DNA of 64,000 nt from Choanephora cucurbitarum (GCA_025331435.1 JAIWNI010000059.1:62001-126000), one strand, 5' to 3'. Counted from the first letter of the stretch, positions 34,405 to 48,071 are shown. The notes: generated by a model not told the origin, from the sequence alone. Numbers and translations are program-made.

Positions 34405-35953
34405 GACAAGATCTCAATTATAGCTGAAGAGACAAGAATCGATTTAAGAAAAGAAAAAGAGAGATTGCATATATGAAGAAAAAAATATTTTGTGACGGTG
34501 ACGGTCATTCATGTATTGTATTGGTTGGTTTAAGCACTGAGAATTACTTTAAATGAGCCTATTTTCTTCTAGATCAAAAGTGATGTGAAGTCCATCAACA
34601 GGATACCTTAGTCTGCTGATGTCAAATCACATCAATGAAAGCGAATTGACAGAGAGACATCAACACCGTTTGCTTTCTTTATTCTTCGTCCTTTCTTTCT
34701 TGCTGGTCACTTTGGATGCAACGGTTATGGCCATTGTCTAAAGGTGCTGGTATTCTCTAATAATTTACAATGCAGGCTGTATGCAGAGGCTTAGACAAAG
34801 GGTGCATCCTCAAAACCAGCTTACAGAGTTTTTGTTTTGTTATATACAAAGATGCGTTGCAAGTGATTGCATTTATGTTTGATGCTATCATTGTTTACAT
34901 CAAGCGTCTGCTTTATCATGTGTTCCCTTGTTTGGCAGAAAAGTGAAAGACTTGCAATAGCAATGGGCTGGTTTGTTATGCTCAAGTTATAACTTTCTTT
35001 TTTTTTTATCTTTTGGAGTATGGCACCTGTGCTCACTCCAAGCTTTAAAATTTGAGATAAGCTGATTAATGGCTACAAGGGTATTGTCCATATCGAACAG
35101 TATTAGCGTAGTCTTCAATTCGCTGCTTGTAAAAGCACTAGAAATCATGTTTTGCTTGTCTTGAACAATGTAGTCAATTATATAACAAGTGGTATCAGCA
35201 GTATAGATTCAAATTAATATTCTTTTATGTCACATGTTCATAAAAGCAATGACTTTGAACAATGCTGTGAATCAAGCGTTGTCTACAGAAAAAAATAAAG
35301 AGGAACTGTGTAGATGTTTAGTGGTGGATTTACGAAGACAATAAATCAAGATGCACTTATTCTCGATGATGAAGGTAAACAGGCCATTATCTTATCAAAA
35401 GAAGAAAAGTACAGCTATGTCTTGGTATGATCTCGATCTGCAGCAACGATTAATAGTCTATCAAATTGTTACAAAAATCGCGAAAATAATAGTAAAACAT
35501 GATAAAGATCATTGATTTGAGATTTTAACATAACGGATAAAAATTTACTCAAACAACGATCAGTAACCGGCAATCGTTTGAAAGCCAGAATATTGCGGGG
35601 TAAGCAAAGGTAAGATTCTCATGTTGCACGTGAAACATTCCGGTGCAGGCAGAAACAAGGGACCTTGTTCAACACAGCATGTTTTATAATACAAAATATA
35701 CACATTGAGCTTTATGCTGGCCGGAAATGTTCGTAAACTCACATCTTGTCCTGTCTAAGTTTTCAAGACCAGCAAAAGAAGGATTGGTAGATTTATTCAG
35801 AGTATGAGTTGGTCCTAAGAACGAAAACAGTGGGGGGAATATCGCATATAGTTATTATCTCGGCTTATTTCATACCCCTCTTTTTTTTTGTATTTCTTCA
35901 ACTCAAATTCACCCCCCTCTCTCCTCTTACCTCCAGTTTAACTTGTATACAAC
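34405..35953. other. Gap upstream of SDH1
   Basis: I see no supportable gene. A 39-codon open frame at 35314-35433 (starting MFSGGFTKTIN) reads protein-like but has no family match. The last 100 bases are a C/T-rich tract that probably belongs to the SDH1 promoter. Confidence 0.5.
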
Positions 35954-38212
35954 ATGTTGAAGTTCTTACAATCTTCTTCAACCAAGGCAGTAAGTGAATA
36001 GTACTTTAGAGATTTCATGTGTGCCTTACTTATTTTTTCTTTTGTTTCTCATTTCGCGTAGTTACGTACTGCTCGTAAGTAACGAAGGGATCTGCACAGT
36101 AGCATTTTACTAACTAAGTTTGCTTGATCTCTGTTTAGACAGTAATGCTGGTAGAATGACCTCTCGTGGTTTCCACCACGCTAAGCCTGCTATGCAGGTT
36201 ATGGCCAATAACCCTCTTCGTGCTAAAGAAGCCAATGTATGGGATTATATTTTATCCAAATAATTTTTTTTCCTGATTTTTTTTTTTCAATTAGGGTCCC
36301 ATTGCTAGCCAATATCCTGTCATTGACCATGAATACGATGCTGTTGTTGTCGGTGCTGGTGGTGCTGGTCTTCGTGCTGCTTTTGGTCTTGCTGAAGCTG
36401 GCTTGAACACTGCTTGTATTACTAAATTGTTCCCCACTCGTTCTCACACTGTCGCTGCTCAAGTAAAGTTTGAAAAAAAAGAGTTTAGACTTATATAAGC
36501 TGACAGAATTGCTTTCTTTTAGGGTGGTATCAATGCTGCTCTCGGTAACATGACAGAAGATGATTGGAGATGGCACATGTACGATACCGTCAAGGGCTCT
36601 GATTGGCTTGGTGATCAAGATGCCATCCATTACATGTGTCGTGAAGCTCCTAGCACTGTTATTGAACTCGAAAACTACGGTGTTCCTTTCTCTAGAACTC
36701 CTGAAGGTAAGATCTATCAACGTGCTTTCGGTGGTCAAAGTTTGAAGTACGGTAAGGGTGGTCAAGCTTACCGTTGTGCTGCTGTTGCTGACCGTACCGG
36801 TCATGCTATTCTCCACACCTTGTACGGTCAATCTCTTCGTCACAACACCAACTACTTTATTGAGTACTTTGCCCTTGACTTGATTATGGAAGATGGTGAA
36901 TGTAAGGGTGTCATCGCCTTGAACATGGAAGATGGTACCATCCACCGTTTCAGATCACATAAGACTGTCCTTGCCACTGGTGGTTACGGTCGCGCCTACT
37001 TCTCTTGTACATCTGCTCACACTTGTACTGGTGATGGTAACGCCATGGTTGCCCGTGCCGGTCTTCCTCTTCAAGATCTCGAATTCGTTCAATTCCACCC
37101 TACCGGTATTTACGGTTCCGGCTGTCTCATCACCGAAGGTTCTCGTGGTGAAGGTGGCTACCTTGTAAACTCTGCTGGTGAACGTTTCATGGAACGTTAC
37201 GCTCCTACTGCCAAGGATTTGGCTTCTCGTGATGTTGTCTCTCGTGCCATGACTATGGAAATCAAGGCTGGTCGTGGTGTTGGTGCTGAAAAGGATCACA
37301 TCTTCCTTCAACTTCACCACTTGCCTCCTTCCGTTCTCCACGAACGTTTGCCCGGTATCTCTGAAACTGCTGCTATTTTCGCTGGTGTTGATGTTACCAA
37401 GGAACCTATTCCTGTCTTGCCCACTGTTCACTACAACATGGGTGGTATTCCCACTCGTTACACTGGTGAAGTGATCAAGGTTAATGAAAAGGGTGAAGAT
37501 GAAGTTGTTCCCGGTCTTTATGCTGCTGGTGAAGCTGCTTGTGTCTCTGTCCACGGTGCCAACCGTCTTGGTGCCAATTCTCTCTTGGATATCGTTGTCT
37601 TTGGCCGTGCTGTTGCCCACCATATTGCCGAAACACTCGAACCCAACACTCCTTTGAAGCCTTTCGCTGCTGATGCTGGTGCCAAGACACTTGCTAACTT
37701 GGATCAGCTCAGAAATGCTACTGGTCCTAAGCGTACTTCTGAAATCCGTCTCAATATGCAAAAGGTCATGCAATCTGATGCTGCTGTCTTCAGAACTCAA
37801 GAAACTCTTGACGAAGGTAAAGTTTAAACAAAAGAAGAAAAGAAACCATCACTTATTTATTTTCTTTATAGGTGTTGTCAAGATTGACAAGGTTTGGAAC
37901 TCTTTCAAGGATGTTGGTGTTACCGACCGTGGTATGATTTGGAACACTGATTTAGTCGAAACCCTTGAACTTCAAAACTTGTTGACTTGTGCTTCTCAAA
38001 CTATGCACTCTGCTGCCGTTCGTAAGGAATCTCGTGGTGCTCATGCCCGTGATGATTTCACCGAACGTGATGACGAAAACTGGATGAAGCATACCCTCTC
38101 TTACCAAAACCAAGAAACTGGTGAAGTTACTCTCAGTTACCGTAGCGTCACTGATACTACACTTGATGAAGCCGAGTGTAAGCCTGTTCCTCCTTTTGCT
38201 CGTGTCTACTAA
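35954..38212 (+). CDS. SDH1: Succinate dehydrogenase flavoprotein subunit, mitochondrial
   Basis: Exons are 35954-35989, 36062-36074, 36139-36236, 36295-36462, 36523-37816 and 37872-38212, 649 residues in phase, including one exon of only 13 bases. The N-terminus is a typical mitochondrial presequence, basic with Ser. The FAD-binding motif [20 protein letters not shown] follows, then the [10 protein letters not shown] segment whose His carries covalent FAD. Substrate-site stretches such as [28 protein letters not shown] and [12 protein letters not shown] are intact. The C-terminal capping part keeps [10 protein letters not shown]. The enzyme oxidises succinate to fumarate in the TCA cycle and passes electrons to ubiquinone as part of complex II. 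Codon use is strongly biased to GGT/GCT/CGT, marking high expression. Confidence 0.98.
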
Positions 38213-39061
38213 TCCCTATCGACATAAAAAAGCATACACTTTACTCCTATCTCATTCATTGTTCTCATTAAAGAAATATTTAAATTACAAAAAAAAACCA
38301 TATGATTTTTTTACTGCATTATAAAATAATCCAAAAAGGGTTTTCGGTGTAACTAGGAGCAGTTTGATAAGAAAAAAGTGACTTTTAATGCAAATTTGAT
38401 AACAAATACAAAATCAGCTCTTTGACCCCCAAAATGCAGGAAATCGAAGACAATCAGATTTTTCCTGTCTGTTGTCAATGTGTTACCTTAAAGTATAATT
38501 GTCTGATTGGATAAACAGGTAGATGTTTATAAGAGAGCACAGTGAACATTGAAGCTTTGTTTTGGGATTGCAATTTGTGGTATTGTATTAGTTTCGAAAC
38601 AAGCTTTTGGTTAGATGATTACAATAACGCAACAAGATTGTATATTATATGATGCGAGCCAATCAAAGAAGAAGAAGCAATAAAGCTCCTCTCTCTTTCT
38701 CTCTCTCTTCGAGAAGTCATCGAGCTTATTCAATAAATGAAATTATGTTGGCATTGATTCATAGATACGCCCATGAACACTTCATCTAAGCAAGTCACAA
38801 AGGTGAGGGCATAAAAGCATTGATAGAGCCAGTGCATAACATAATATGCAAGAAGTTTATTTGTTTCGCAAACAAGTTGCTAGGCAGCACTTAGTTCGTT
38901 TCTTAGATACCATGTCAATTTCGTATGGAGGATACGATTGCTCTAATGCCCAATAGTTTACTTATATCTTTTTAGAAAAAAAAACTATTTATGTGTCACT
39001 TTTGAAAAAAAAAGTTTTATTTTATTTCGTTTTTTCTTTTGTATTCAACCAAGATATCAAC
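38213..39061. other. Gap between SDH1 and the forkhead gene
   Basis: AT-rich sequence with a CT microsatellite (38692-38708) and a T-rich run just before the forkhead start. I see no gene or RNA. Confidence 0.6.
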
Positions 39062-39894
39062 ATGACTCCATCGTCATCGCCTTCGCATCCGGCTAAAGAA
39101 AAGGAATCAGACACGTCTAGCAAATACTTACCGCCTATTCCAGTGATGATGAGGAATCCTTACATAGTAGCGTCAGTAAAACAGTATAGAGCAGATTCAC
39201 AGACTGAACAGCTACAGACACACATCGTTTCCGAATCGTTCATTTCAATGACACCCAACCTTACCAAGCCTCCCAGAAAAAGAAGGCGACCGCCCTTCTC
39301 ATACTCATCGTTGATAGCACAGGCTATTATGGAAAGCGAAAGTGGTCACATGACCTTACAAGATATATACAAATGGATAACTGCTCGCTATCCTGCTCTT
39401 TATAATGCAGATGACATAGGGTGGCAGGTAGATGAATTATTAAGTTTATTTGATAACAAAGATCATCTTTTTGACAGCTCATGTAGAATACTATTAGACA
39501 CAATTTGTCACTTAATAGGTGCTTCAAGAAGGTGCCGAAATCGAAATTGAATGTATCAGACAGTCATAAAGGCAAAGGCGGCTATTGGACAATTGACCCA
39601 TCACATATGGAGAAGTTCAAAAATGGAGCATTTGCAAAAGGCTCAATTCGTCGAAAGCAATCACCGACAGACACATCCCCAACATTACCACCTACCCTAC
39701 CAGATACCCAAGCAACTTCAGGAGAAACTAAAGAAGCAATACCAACAACCGCAACACGAAATAGCTCGGCAGACAAGCATACAAATATATCGCATTTTGC
39801 ACCTTCTTCACCACCACCACCACCACCATTGCAGCCAGCATTCGTTCATACAGAGCCATGTCCTGTGATGCAAATACATAATCTGTTGAACTAG
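39062..39894 (+). CDS. Forkhead (FOX) transcription factor
   Basis: Exons are 39062-39427 and 39487-39894, 257 residues. The forkhead domain begins near residue 78: [27 protein letters not shown], then across the intron [19 protein letters not shown], the recognition helix with the invariant Asn, Arg-His and Ser, and ending GGYWTIDP. The intron lies inside helix 3, a place where FOX genes are often split. A Lys/Arg patch precedes the domain ([10 protein letters not shown]). The C-terminus is Thr/Pro-rich with a run of seven prolines. The ATG at 39062 was chosen because the upstream in-frame part has only a GTG and reads like a T-rich leader. The subgroup cannot be set from the domain alone. 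Confidence 0.9.
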
Positions 39895-42011
39895 TTAAGA
39901 AGATACTTGTTATCATTCCTTTTTCTTGTAAATTTAATTCATCCCCCCCCCCCCTCTCTCTCTTTCTCTCTCCTCTTCTTCTTTCTTCATTTTTTCTAGC
40001 ATTTTACAAACATACGTATGTATTCAAAATAACCAATTTAGCATTTCTCTTCAATAATTAGCATCCCATACATAACTTTGTACACCCTTACACCTTGTAA
40101 AGCAAATCATAGCCATAAGAATAATAGACAAACTTTTCTTGGAGCAACGATGTTGATTACTGTTAATAATTATTTGACAACAACAACAAGAACTTTCATT
40201 TACCATATTTGGACAAACGGAATTTAACATTTAGATTATCAGTTGTCAAGTTCTTAAAACAATTGTTTAAAGTTGTGACAGACAACAACAAAGGCTAACT
40301 ATAGTTAGTACAAAAGCTACGTTGAGTAGAGAAGAAAAATTGTACTTAGCTTGAATAGATTTCTTGATTGTCTATCACATAAGTCTTTTGCCTAGACTGA
40401 ACAGAGGGTAGCTACATGTATCTATTTCTGATTTTGCTTAAGTATGGTTTACTTCTGAAGAATAAGTCAAGACTAACAAGCTACATAATCTATCTTTTCT
40501 TAGTCTCATACGTATTTACTATGGCAAGAAGCCAATATGATAGTAGGACGAATTATGTAAATGCTTAGTTTGAGGAGGGGAAGACATTTGTAAGATCTCA
40601 TTAGAATTAATTGTATGGGAACGAAGACCTCATGAGCTCATCAACCACTCTTCTCGACTATGGAATTCTCTATCTAGTTGTCTTGAGACTTGAATATCTA
40701 GCTTCAATACTAAATTGCGTAGACCTGACTACGTATTTTGCCGTTAGATAGAATGAGAAGAAAAAAAGGCTAGTTGGAATCAAATCATAAGCCGAGCCTA
40801 CATCGGTAACAAAAGTAGCACCTTTACTGCTCTACGGTTTGGTACGCTGCTCTTTGCGACATGCTAGTGCTGCCGCAAACCAACTAATTCGAAGAAGGAA
40901 GAAGTAAACTATATACTTTGAGTATATTTGGACTCATAGTGTATATAAAAGATTTATTCCGGTAAAAATGAAATTCAATCACTGGAGTTAGGATTCAACA
41001 GCAATAAAAGCTCATAACAAACATCTTTTCTTTTGTCCCTTCTTCCTCATTGGTTTCATTAAGCAACACAACGATGATCTTCCTGCTTGTGATTAACACA
41101 GCAAATGTCACGTGACTATGCTCAAATTCCAGTAACAAATAATCAAATAAACTTAAACAACAATAACAAGCAGGTCAACGAGTTGTTATCTTAAATTCAC
41201 CTCATCTGAAATTTAAAGAAGCACAAATCAAAAAGATGTTTGATCAAAATATCCTTTTGTATCAGCTTATAGTTGTCAACATACACTGGATATACTATGA
41301 CTGATGTGCTATGTATGCATGGTTCGGGATGTCCTCTTTTTTTTTTTTTTTACCAAATTCAGCTAAATCATTCACTTCTGTATTACCATGCATAAAAGAA
41401 AAGGGATAGTATGTCACTCTTGCTTGAGACATTGTGCATGCATTCTGATTTTCTCAGATAGCATGATGGGTATTTGTATAATGTGCTATGAATCGCTCAA
41501 AAGTAATTTTTGTTCATAATCAATGCATCTTCCTATTGTTATTTCATCTATGAGTGATATAGAGCAAGCACATCTTTCTATTCGGAAATAGGTGCAACAA
41601 GCAAAGCTCATAAGCATTTGTTTGTTTCCGTCTTTCTTTGTTTATCAAAAAAAAAAAGAGGAACAAAGATGAACTATAGTCATAAATTCTTGATCCCATC
41701 TCTTGAAACGAGGCTCGAAAGTCATACTCAGCCGAGAATAGACAAGCAACTTGACTGTACTGTGTGAATCATGTAGAGCATACATCATTCTCTGGTAGTT
41801 TGTTCATTCCTTCTCTATTCGCTCTTAGCATATTTAGGTGATTCATCAAACAGACAATTGCCTTCTTTAAGATTACTGCACCATTTGGATTACTGTACTC
41901 ATATGGGACTCCCGAGATTATCGAAGTTTTTTTTCACTAAATCCAATACAAGAATATGCTCCATTCAGCGGACACATGCGCTCAAATGAACTATTGTCCA
42001 GAAAAGTCATT
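39895..42011. other. 2.1 kb gap
   Basis: A C12 run at 39943-39954 lies in the forkhead 3' flank. A decayed copy of the MITE end motif (TTCGGAAATAGGTGCAAC) lies near 41580. No gene or RNA is supportable. Confidence 0.55.
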
Positions 42012-42900
42012 ATGCAGGAACATAAACCACGTTGCTGTCATTTAGTAGCCAACAAGTACTCAAGAAGCCAAATAGAGCTCTATCGTGGTAATTCAAGGAA
42101 GGCCACAGAACAGTGCAATTGTTCCTAATTGTAAACTATCTTACTTAATCTGTACTTATAACAGTGCCTTCTCTTACTTATTCCTTATATCATCAACCAA
42201 AAGAATCACCTGGGCATTATTTATCCTCTTCCAGCCCACCACTTGAACCACGACTTGAATCATCAGAAGCACATAATCATTCACTTAAAGCCAACAAAAG
42301 TTTTCATCCTATTAATTCACTGGAAGGAGGCCATGAACATATTAGATATAGCCTATGTTGTTATCCCATAAAACATCAATTTGATTCATTTGAAAGCGGC
42401 ATGATAAACAGATCTATGTCATCAGTTTCTGATATGGTAAGCCCTTTTAATATATGCGAAACACTGTAAAAGTCTCAGCCATATATATAACTTAGCCTAT
42501 GACCAGAACAGATTCAAACAGTAAAGGAAATTGAGAGTCACTTAGAAAGATGCATAGAGAAGGGGAAAGACCATATTCAAGCAACCATAAGCTTCGTGTT
42601 AGTCACAAGTTGGCAGAGAGAAAAAGAAGACGTAAGATCAAAAATCTAGTTGACGCATTAAAGAGTGCATTACCGGTTGACAAGTCAATAAAGATAAGCA
42701 AATGGGAGATATTAAGCAGAGGTAATTATGATTGCAAGTAAAGAGAAGAAATGCTGATGCACTACGTTATTCCTTCTTTGCTTAAAAAAGCTGTGAAATA
42801 CATTGGTTTGTTAAGAAACAGAAATTGTCATCGAGCAGACGAATTGTTGGCATTGCGAAGGGGACTTTATTTGCTGAAAAAACAACCAAGCTACGAATGA
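42012..42900 (+). CDS. bHLH transcription factor (second, splice model uncertain)
   Basis: Model exons are 42012-42087, 42165-42436, 42538-42721 and 42791-42900, 213 residues in phase. The bHLH is clear: HKLRVSHKLAERKRRRKI as basic region with His-Glu-Arg, NLVDALKSALPV as helix 1, KISKWEILSRAVKYIGLL as helix 2. The C-terminus follows directly. The N-terminal half is Ser/Pro/His-rich. The join into exon 3 is uncertain: the strong acceptor after ACCAGAACAG (42521) leads to another frame, and the model uses a weak acceptor at 42537. The start at 42012 is the first ATG in a spliceable frame. The domain is unrelated in detail to the bHLH-zipper at 8647-9595. Confidence 0.68.
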
Positions 42901-43642
42901 GAAATACATACATTACCATTAAATATCATCATTATTAATACAATATACATATAAAAAATTACTCAAGTGAGTGGCATCGAGTAAATTGAATTGAAGCTGA
43001 TACAACAGCCGCTTGATTTAAGCATATACTCCATAAGCGCACTTCTTCAAGACGGGAACTACTGCAGGAACCTGTCAAGATAGTTCAAATTGATTTCTTA
43101 AGCTTCAGAATCGCGCGTCTGTATGTTTTGCTTAAAGAAATTCAAGTCTTTTTTCAGAATCAGCGCCATTTGCTTCTCCTGAGCAGCTCAAAAGTGGATG
43201 AAATTTCTCTTGGCCTCTTCTATATCAATCTGACTTCATTGACAAATAGAGAACGAGGTGTCACCAAACAGCAGTTTAACTACCGAAATATTAAAAAAGG
43301 AAAGGGAGTGATCTTCACCTCTATTCAGTCGTATATGAAGTATCATTCATTTAAGGTTCCATATGAGCTTAGTAAATCAAGTTTATCGGGCTAAAGTTAA
43401 GTAAGAGAGATAGGCAAGTATTCTACTCACTCCAAGTTCTTTGAAGTGAAGACTTATTTCACAAAAGACAACTGATAGATAGTGCATAATAAAAAAAAAA
43501 TATCGGGTGTACTGCAATTTACTACACGTGTTTTCTACTTGTTCAAGTACTTTTTTTTTTATTTTGTTTTTAATACTATAACTTCTTTCTTTTCCCTCTT
43601 TTCCATCTTTTCAACTTCCCCTGGTTTGATTCGACTTGAAAA
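42901..43642. other. Gap before TTC7
   Basis: An 88-codon open frame at 43128-43394 has no recognisable domain and sits alone; I do not call it a gene. The last 100 bases (T- and C-rich tracts from 43550) look like the TTC7 promoter and leader. Confidence 0.5.
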
Positions 43643-46600
43643 ATGGCCTCCCCAAAAGTGATACAGTTGGGAAAAGATATTGACAATGCTCGTTGTACTG
43701 ACAACTGGACAGCTATACCTGAACTGGCTAGACGCTATAAGAAATATAACTCAGAAGGAGCCAGTAAGTCAGTTCAGTAATAGGAGTATCAGATAACCAA
43801 CCGTTCATCAATATGCCTATAGTATTAGAACAGACAGTATTAGCAGAGGCTGTCTTTATTCAGTTGTTAGCCAAAGCAAGGGCCAATTCAACCACTGTAA
43901 ATCATCGATTAGATAGTCCAGATAATATCAGTATGGAACAGAGACTGGATCCACAACAAGTCAAGTCAGTTCAAAGTCAAATTCTGAGTGTCATTCAATC
44001 AACCGATTCTACACATGAAAGCAATATGCAAAAAGAGGTAAGAACTTTGGATTATCGAATTCAGCTTACTGATATAGTTTAGTTTTCGAGAGTCATTTTG
44101 GCTCACACTCATTTTGAATGTGGAGAATATAACAAAGTTATCGAGATCATTGAAAAGCTCTCGTTTGATAAAGATCATGTCAATCAAGGATATGGATTAA
44201 TCTTGTTTTTAAAAGCAAGAGCCATGAAAGGTACAACAGAAAAATCACTCCGTCTGAAAATGAAAAGCGACTGACATGCAGTTTGACAGCTATTTCATAT
44301 GAACTGGAAGGTAAACAATCAGCTGCCATTCAGAGCTATGAAGGTGTAGAAGCTCTGTTATCAGAATACCCAAATGTAAGACATAACGCTTTTATCGAAT
44401 GGTCAGAAGAATCCCTGTACCGCGCTATATTACTTGGATTAAGAGAAGAGTAAAGTGGATCAGAACTGATAAGAAAAAAAGCCAAGATAATCTTATATAG
44501 TTTTTTTCTAGATACCCTATAAGCACTCATTCTGTATTAAAGTTTATGCGACAATATCAGAAACAAACAGCAACGCAGCCAAGTAATTGGAGACTGCAAA
44601 AGCGTCTGATCATCACACGTCACTCACTTAGTTATCTCTCAAAAATATATCGCTCTGGCGATTATGAGCCTCCAATCTCTCAACAACAACAACAGCAGCA
44701 AGTTGAGAATGATGTTGAGTCAAAACGACAGGCATTTGCCATGGAGCAGGCTCAACTGCATACGATTTATGAAAAAATGCTTTACTTGAACATGCCTTTA
44801 CCAAAGGCTGGCCAAGTTAACTCGCAGGTACTAGAGTTCATTGATCAACTTGCCGGCGATTTGGAGTTGATAGGTGCAACAACACCCGATTTACGTGGAT
44901 TTGTAGAGGTGCTTGATCGCGCTTCGCAGCGTACCTTTAATTCACCTTTGATCACCCGCCATCTGTTCGATGCACTCTTTCGTTTAGGAGAATATGATGA
45001 GGCACAACATGCATTACATTCCTATCTCTACTTAGTTGGATTAGTATCTCATGGATGGAAAGAGAGTAAGCACGATGGAGTGGCAGTAGCTATAGACAAA
45101 ACTAGATCCAGTATACCCGCGCCTAATTCCCGCCCTGATGTACTAGAAGACAACACAGAAAAAAGACCTACCAACATACGTGAGTCTATCATGAGCGACA
45201 TGACTGACATAAACGATATTGAAAAGGAGGAGGTGAAAGACATATTAAATGTACTCTTGGATGCCATCAAAATGTACTGTCAAGAATTAAACCATGGCGT
45301 AGATGCTGTAGAGATAGCAGAGATGGCCAAAGAACTCTATCAGAAGCAGCCAAAATACACAAAAACAACTGTTCTTGCAGAATTAGGAGCTTGTGTTTAC
45401 CGAGCTCTTGGTGCAGCCTATGGATTGCTAGGCTCTCAGACATTTGATCCTGTGCTTCGTCCTACGTATCACGAAAAGGCATTAGGTTACCTCAAGCAAG
45501 CAATTGACATGAATTCAAATGCTTGGCAATCCTATTATCAGCTTGCATTGCAACAAGCAGAAATGCGAGATATTGGACAAGCAATTCAGTCGATATCCCA
45601 ATCACTTCAACACAATTCAAAACATGTTGCCTCATGGCATCTACTTGCATTGCTTATATCATGTCCAATTCAAAACGATTACAGACAGGCTCTGAAAATT
45701 TGTGAGATGGGCATTCAGCAATTTCAGATGGATTCGGCAGATGAGTCTAGCTTTTATGAAGCAGAGAATTATATGCTATTTCAAATGAGTCGTATCCTTC
45801 TTTTGGAAATAATTGAGGGACCAGATGCAGCCCTAGAGTCTTCTGAAGCTTTATTTAGCTACTATCGAAAACTGGCTGTTCCTGAGCTCTCAATCAGCAC
45901 CACTAGTTCAGATAGCTTTGCATTTGCAGGCGCTCATAACGGTATGGTTACATCAGGATCTTTTGGAAACTTAAGTGAGCTGCATGTTGCTGCAGAGCAG
46001 AGAAAACGAGGACGAAGTGCCAGCAGTAGTACAGTCGCATCACAGCTGCCCGGTTTATCTGCTGATTCAGGTAAGCTCAAAAACTCTTTATTGTAACTTT
46101 TCCTTCTTGTTATTGCGCACAGCTCACATCCGTGTATTCTCTTAAAGGTGCAAACAATAGTCAATTGCTAGTTGTACCTGACAATGCGTCATCAAATAGT
46201 AGTCAGCAACAGCAGGGCCACCATCATCACTTATCGCATAGTTTACATTTGTTTGGATCAAGAAGCACTAGTCTTCGTAAATCTCAATTGCCTGAAGGAC
46301 ATAGCACCAATGTCAAGTCCAACAACACTGTCCAATCTCTGCCTACCTCTCCATATGGTAAATCAATTCTGCATAAAAGATAAAAAAAATAATTGACAGT
46401 CTAGCTTATGGTTATCTATTTATTTTTTCTAGACACAAAGAGCATTGCTGCTAATTCTGTCACATCATTTCAAAGTATTACACCTTCAATGAATAACAAT
46501 TCAATTTTACAACCTACAATGATACCCACAAAACCGAGCACCCGCATTAAGTTGCAAAAAGAGCGCTCGGATCGGATTTTGACAGATCTTTGGCTACTGA

Positions 46601-47091
46601 CTTCCAGAATGTTTCTTAAACTAGACAAGCTGAATGAAACACGGAAAGCTCTGGAAGAGGCGGAAAATATAGATTGGACATCAAATCCTCAAGTCTGGTG
46701 TATGTTAGGTCAATTGCTGCAAGCGGAAGGAGATGAAGAACAAGCTCAATCAGCATTTTACAAGGCGTTAGTTGTTGATCCTTACGATGTCTCTTCTCGC
46801 CTTGAGCTTGCTAAGTCTTACTTGCTTCAAAGCAACCAAGAGATGGCAGAAGGTATTCTTGATGTCATGACACAATCAAATGGATGGAATTGCGCTGAAG
46901 CATGGTAATTGTTCTTCTTTAATGAAGTTGCGAGAGTACTCAAGTAGTTGTTTCGATTTAGGTTTCATCTGGGCGAGATCTATAAGCAAACAGACAGAAT
47001 GGATCGTACAAAAGCATGTTTATTTTATGCACTTGAATTAGAATCTACAACACCTGTCCAGCCCTTCTCTGTCTTGCCGCGCTTCGTTTGA
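43643..47091 (+). CDS. TTC7: TTC7/Ypp1-family TPR protein, PI4-kinase complex scaffold
   Basis: Exons are 43643-43763, 43823-44037, 44083-44230, 44290-44449, 44512-46070, 46148-46357, 46433-46904 and 46962-47091, 1004 residues, all in phase. The signature YPISTHSVLKFMRQYQ lies about a fifth of the way in. TPR-like helical pairs follow, such as YYQLALQQAEMRDIGQAI and CMLGQLLQAEGDEEQAQSAFYKALVVDPYD. The C-terminus WFHLGEIYKQTDR, ALELESTTPV matches the end of TTC7 and Ypp1. A low-complexity Ser/Gln/His linker (about residues 690-800) interrupts the repeats, making it longer than human TTC7 (about 850). In yeast and animals this protein links the PI4KA/Stt4 kinase to the membrane anchor EFR3 and so supports PI4P at the plasma membrane. 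It lies tail to tail with PSF2, 129 bases apart. Confidence 0.92.
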
Positions 47092-47220
47092 CAATAAAAG
47101 ATGGGTGAAAAGAGAGAAGTCCTTGAATGCTGTAGATTATTGATGGCTGTGCGGGGGGTATTTTGATATTGTAATTATCTACAAGAAAATGCGATTTGTG
47201 TACAGAAAAAGAGCGTATGT

Positions 47221-48071
47221 TTAAGTTGTGTAACTACGACTAAATGTTGAGTCCTGTAAATCATCTTGTTCTTTTTTATCCTCAATATTGAGTTTTCTGA
47301 TCTCGTTAAAAGCGCGAGAAAAGAAGGGTCGAATTTCATTAATTTCCATCAAAGACAAATTGTTCATCTTCATGATAGATAAAAATGGTGGCGTCAGTTT
47401 CATACAGTGGCTCTAGGAAATCACTTACCCCAAGCCATTTATCATCAAGCACGCTAAGACCTGCTCTTGATTTTGCTTGCCTTGTTTCACGCAGATCCTT
47501 AAGAATTTTACGAATTTGCTCAGAATCTGGAATATCATCTTCTGCACTGAAAATACGCTTTATCGTTAGACGCATTGATTGCCCCTCCTTTGATACACAC
47601 ACTTACGTTTCTAACAGCATTTGTGATAATTCCATGTAATGAAAGGGAAGCTTACTGAATTCATCCTCTTTCTCTTCTTCCTCGTGCCTTTTCTTTAAAT
47701 AATCTTCCATAGCAAATCAAATCAACAAACTAATTAATATTTTCATGATTGTTGCTCTCATTTACCAATATTGAGCCATTCAGGGCAAAGAATGCTACAT
47801 TTGTTGTTCTTCTTCATAATTAAAGCTAACCAGACTGGTACTTTAGTAGCCAAAGGCGGTAGAAAGGGACCGAAGGAGCCCTAAAACAATAGAAATTACA
47901 TTCAGAAAGGTTTTCTACTACAATTTTTTTTAGAGAGAATATATACGATACCTGAATAAAGTGTAGTCGTGGTATTTTTACTTTAGGAATGATAGAAATA
48001 ATCTCGGAACCAGCAATAAATTCGATTTCTGCTGGCGTAAAGGAAGGCTGATGTGAACGTGGTAAAGCCAT
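47221..48071 (-). CDS. PSF2: GINS complex subunit Psf2
   Basis: Exons are 48071-47952, 47880-47766, 47703-47607, 47546-47429 and 47367-47221, 198 residues in phase; human GINS2 has 185. Conserved stretches in order: FTPAEIEFIAGSEIISIIP, GSFGPFLPP, VPVWLALIMKKNNKC, PEWLNIDYLKKRHEEE, LPFHYMELSQMLL, DDIPDSEQIRKILKDLRETR and NNLSLMEINEIRPFF. GINS joins Mcm2-7 and Cdc45 to form the CMG helicase at replication forks in the nucleus. The first exon boundary falls right after the N-terminal domain. A C16 tract lies 77 bases upstream of the start (48148-48163). Confidence 0.95.

Noticed and set aside
35314..35433. 39-codon open frame with protein-like composition
   Set aside because: Too short to support without homology or transcript evidence; noted only in the gap entry.
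36223..37800. Long minus-strand open frames of 240 and 281 codons
   Set aside because: They are antisense shadows of SDH1, caused by its strong codon bias; their sequence is Ser/Thr-rich without domains.
39551..39868. 105-codon plus-strand open frame
   Set aside because: Alternative frame of forkhead exon 2; Gln/His runs come from the out-of-frame reading.
43128..43394. 88-codon open frame upstream of TTC7
   Set aside because: No domain, no splice partners, and it lies in a probable promoter.
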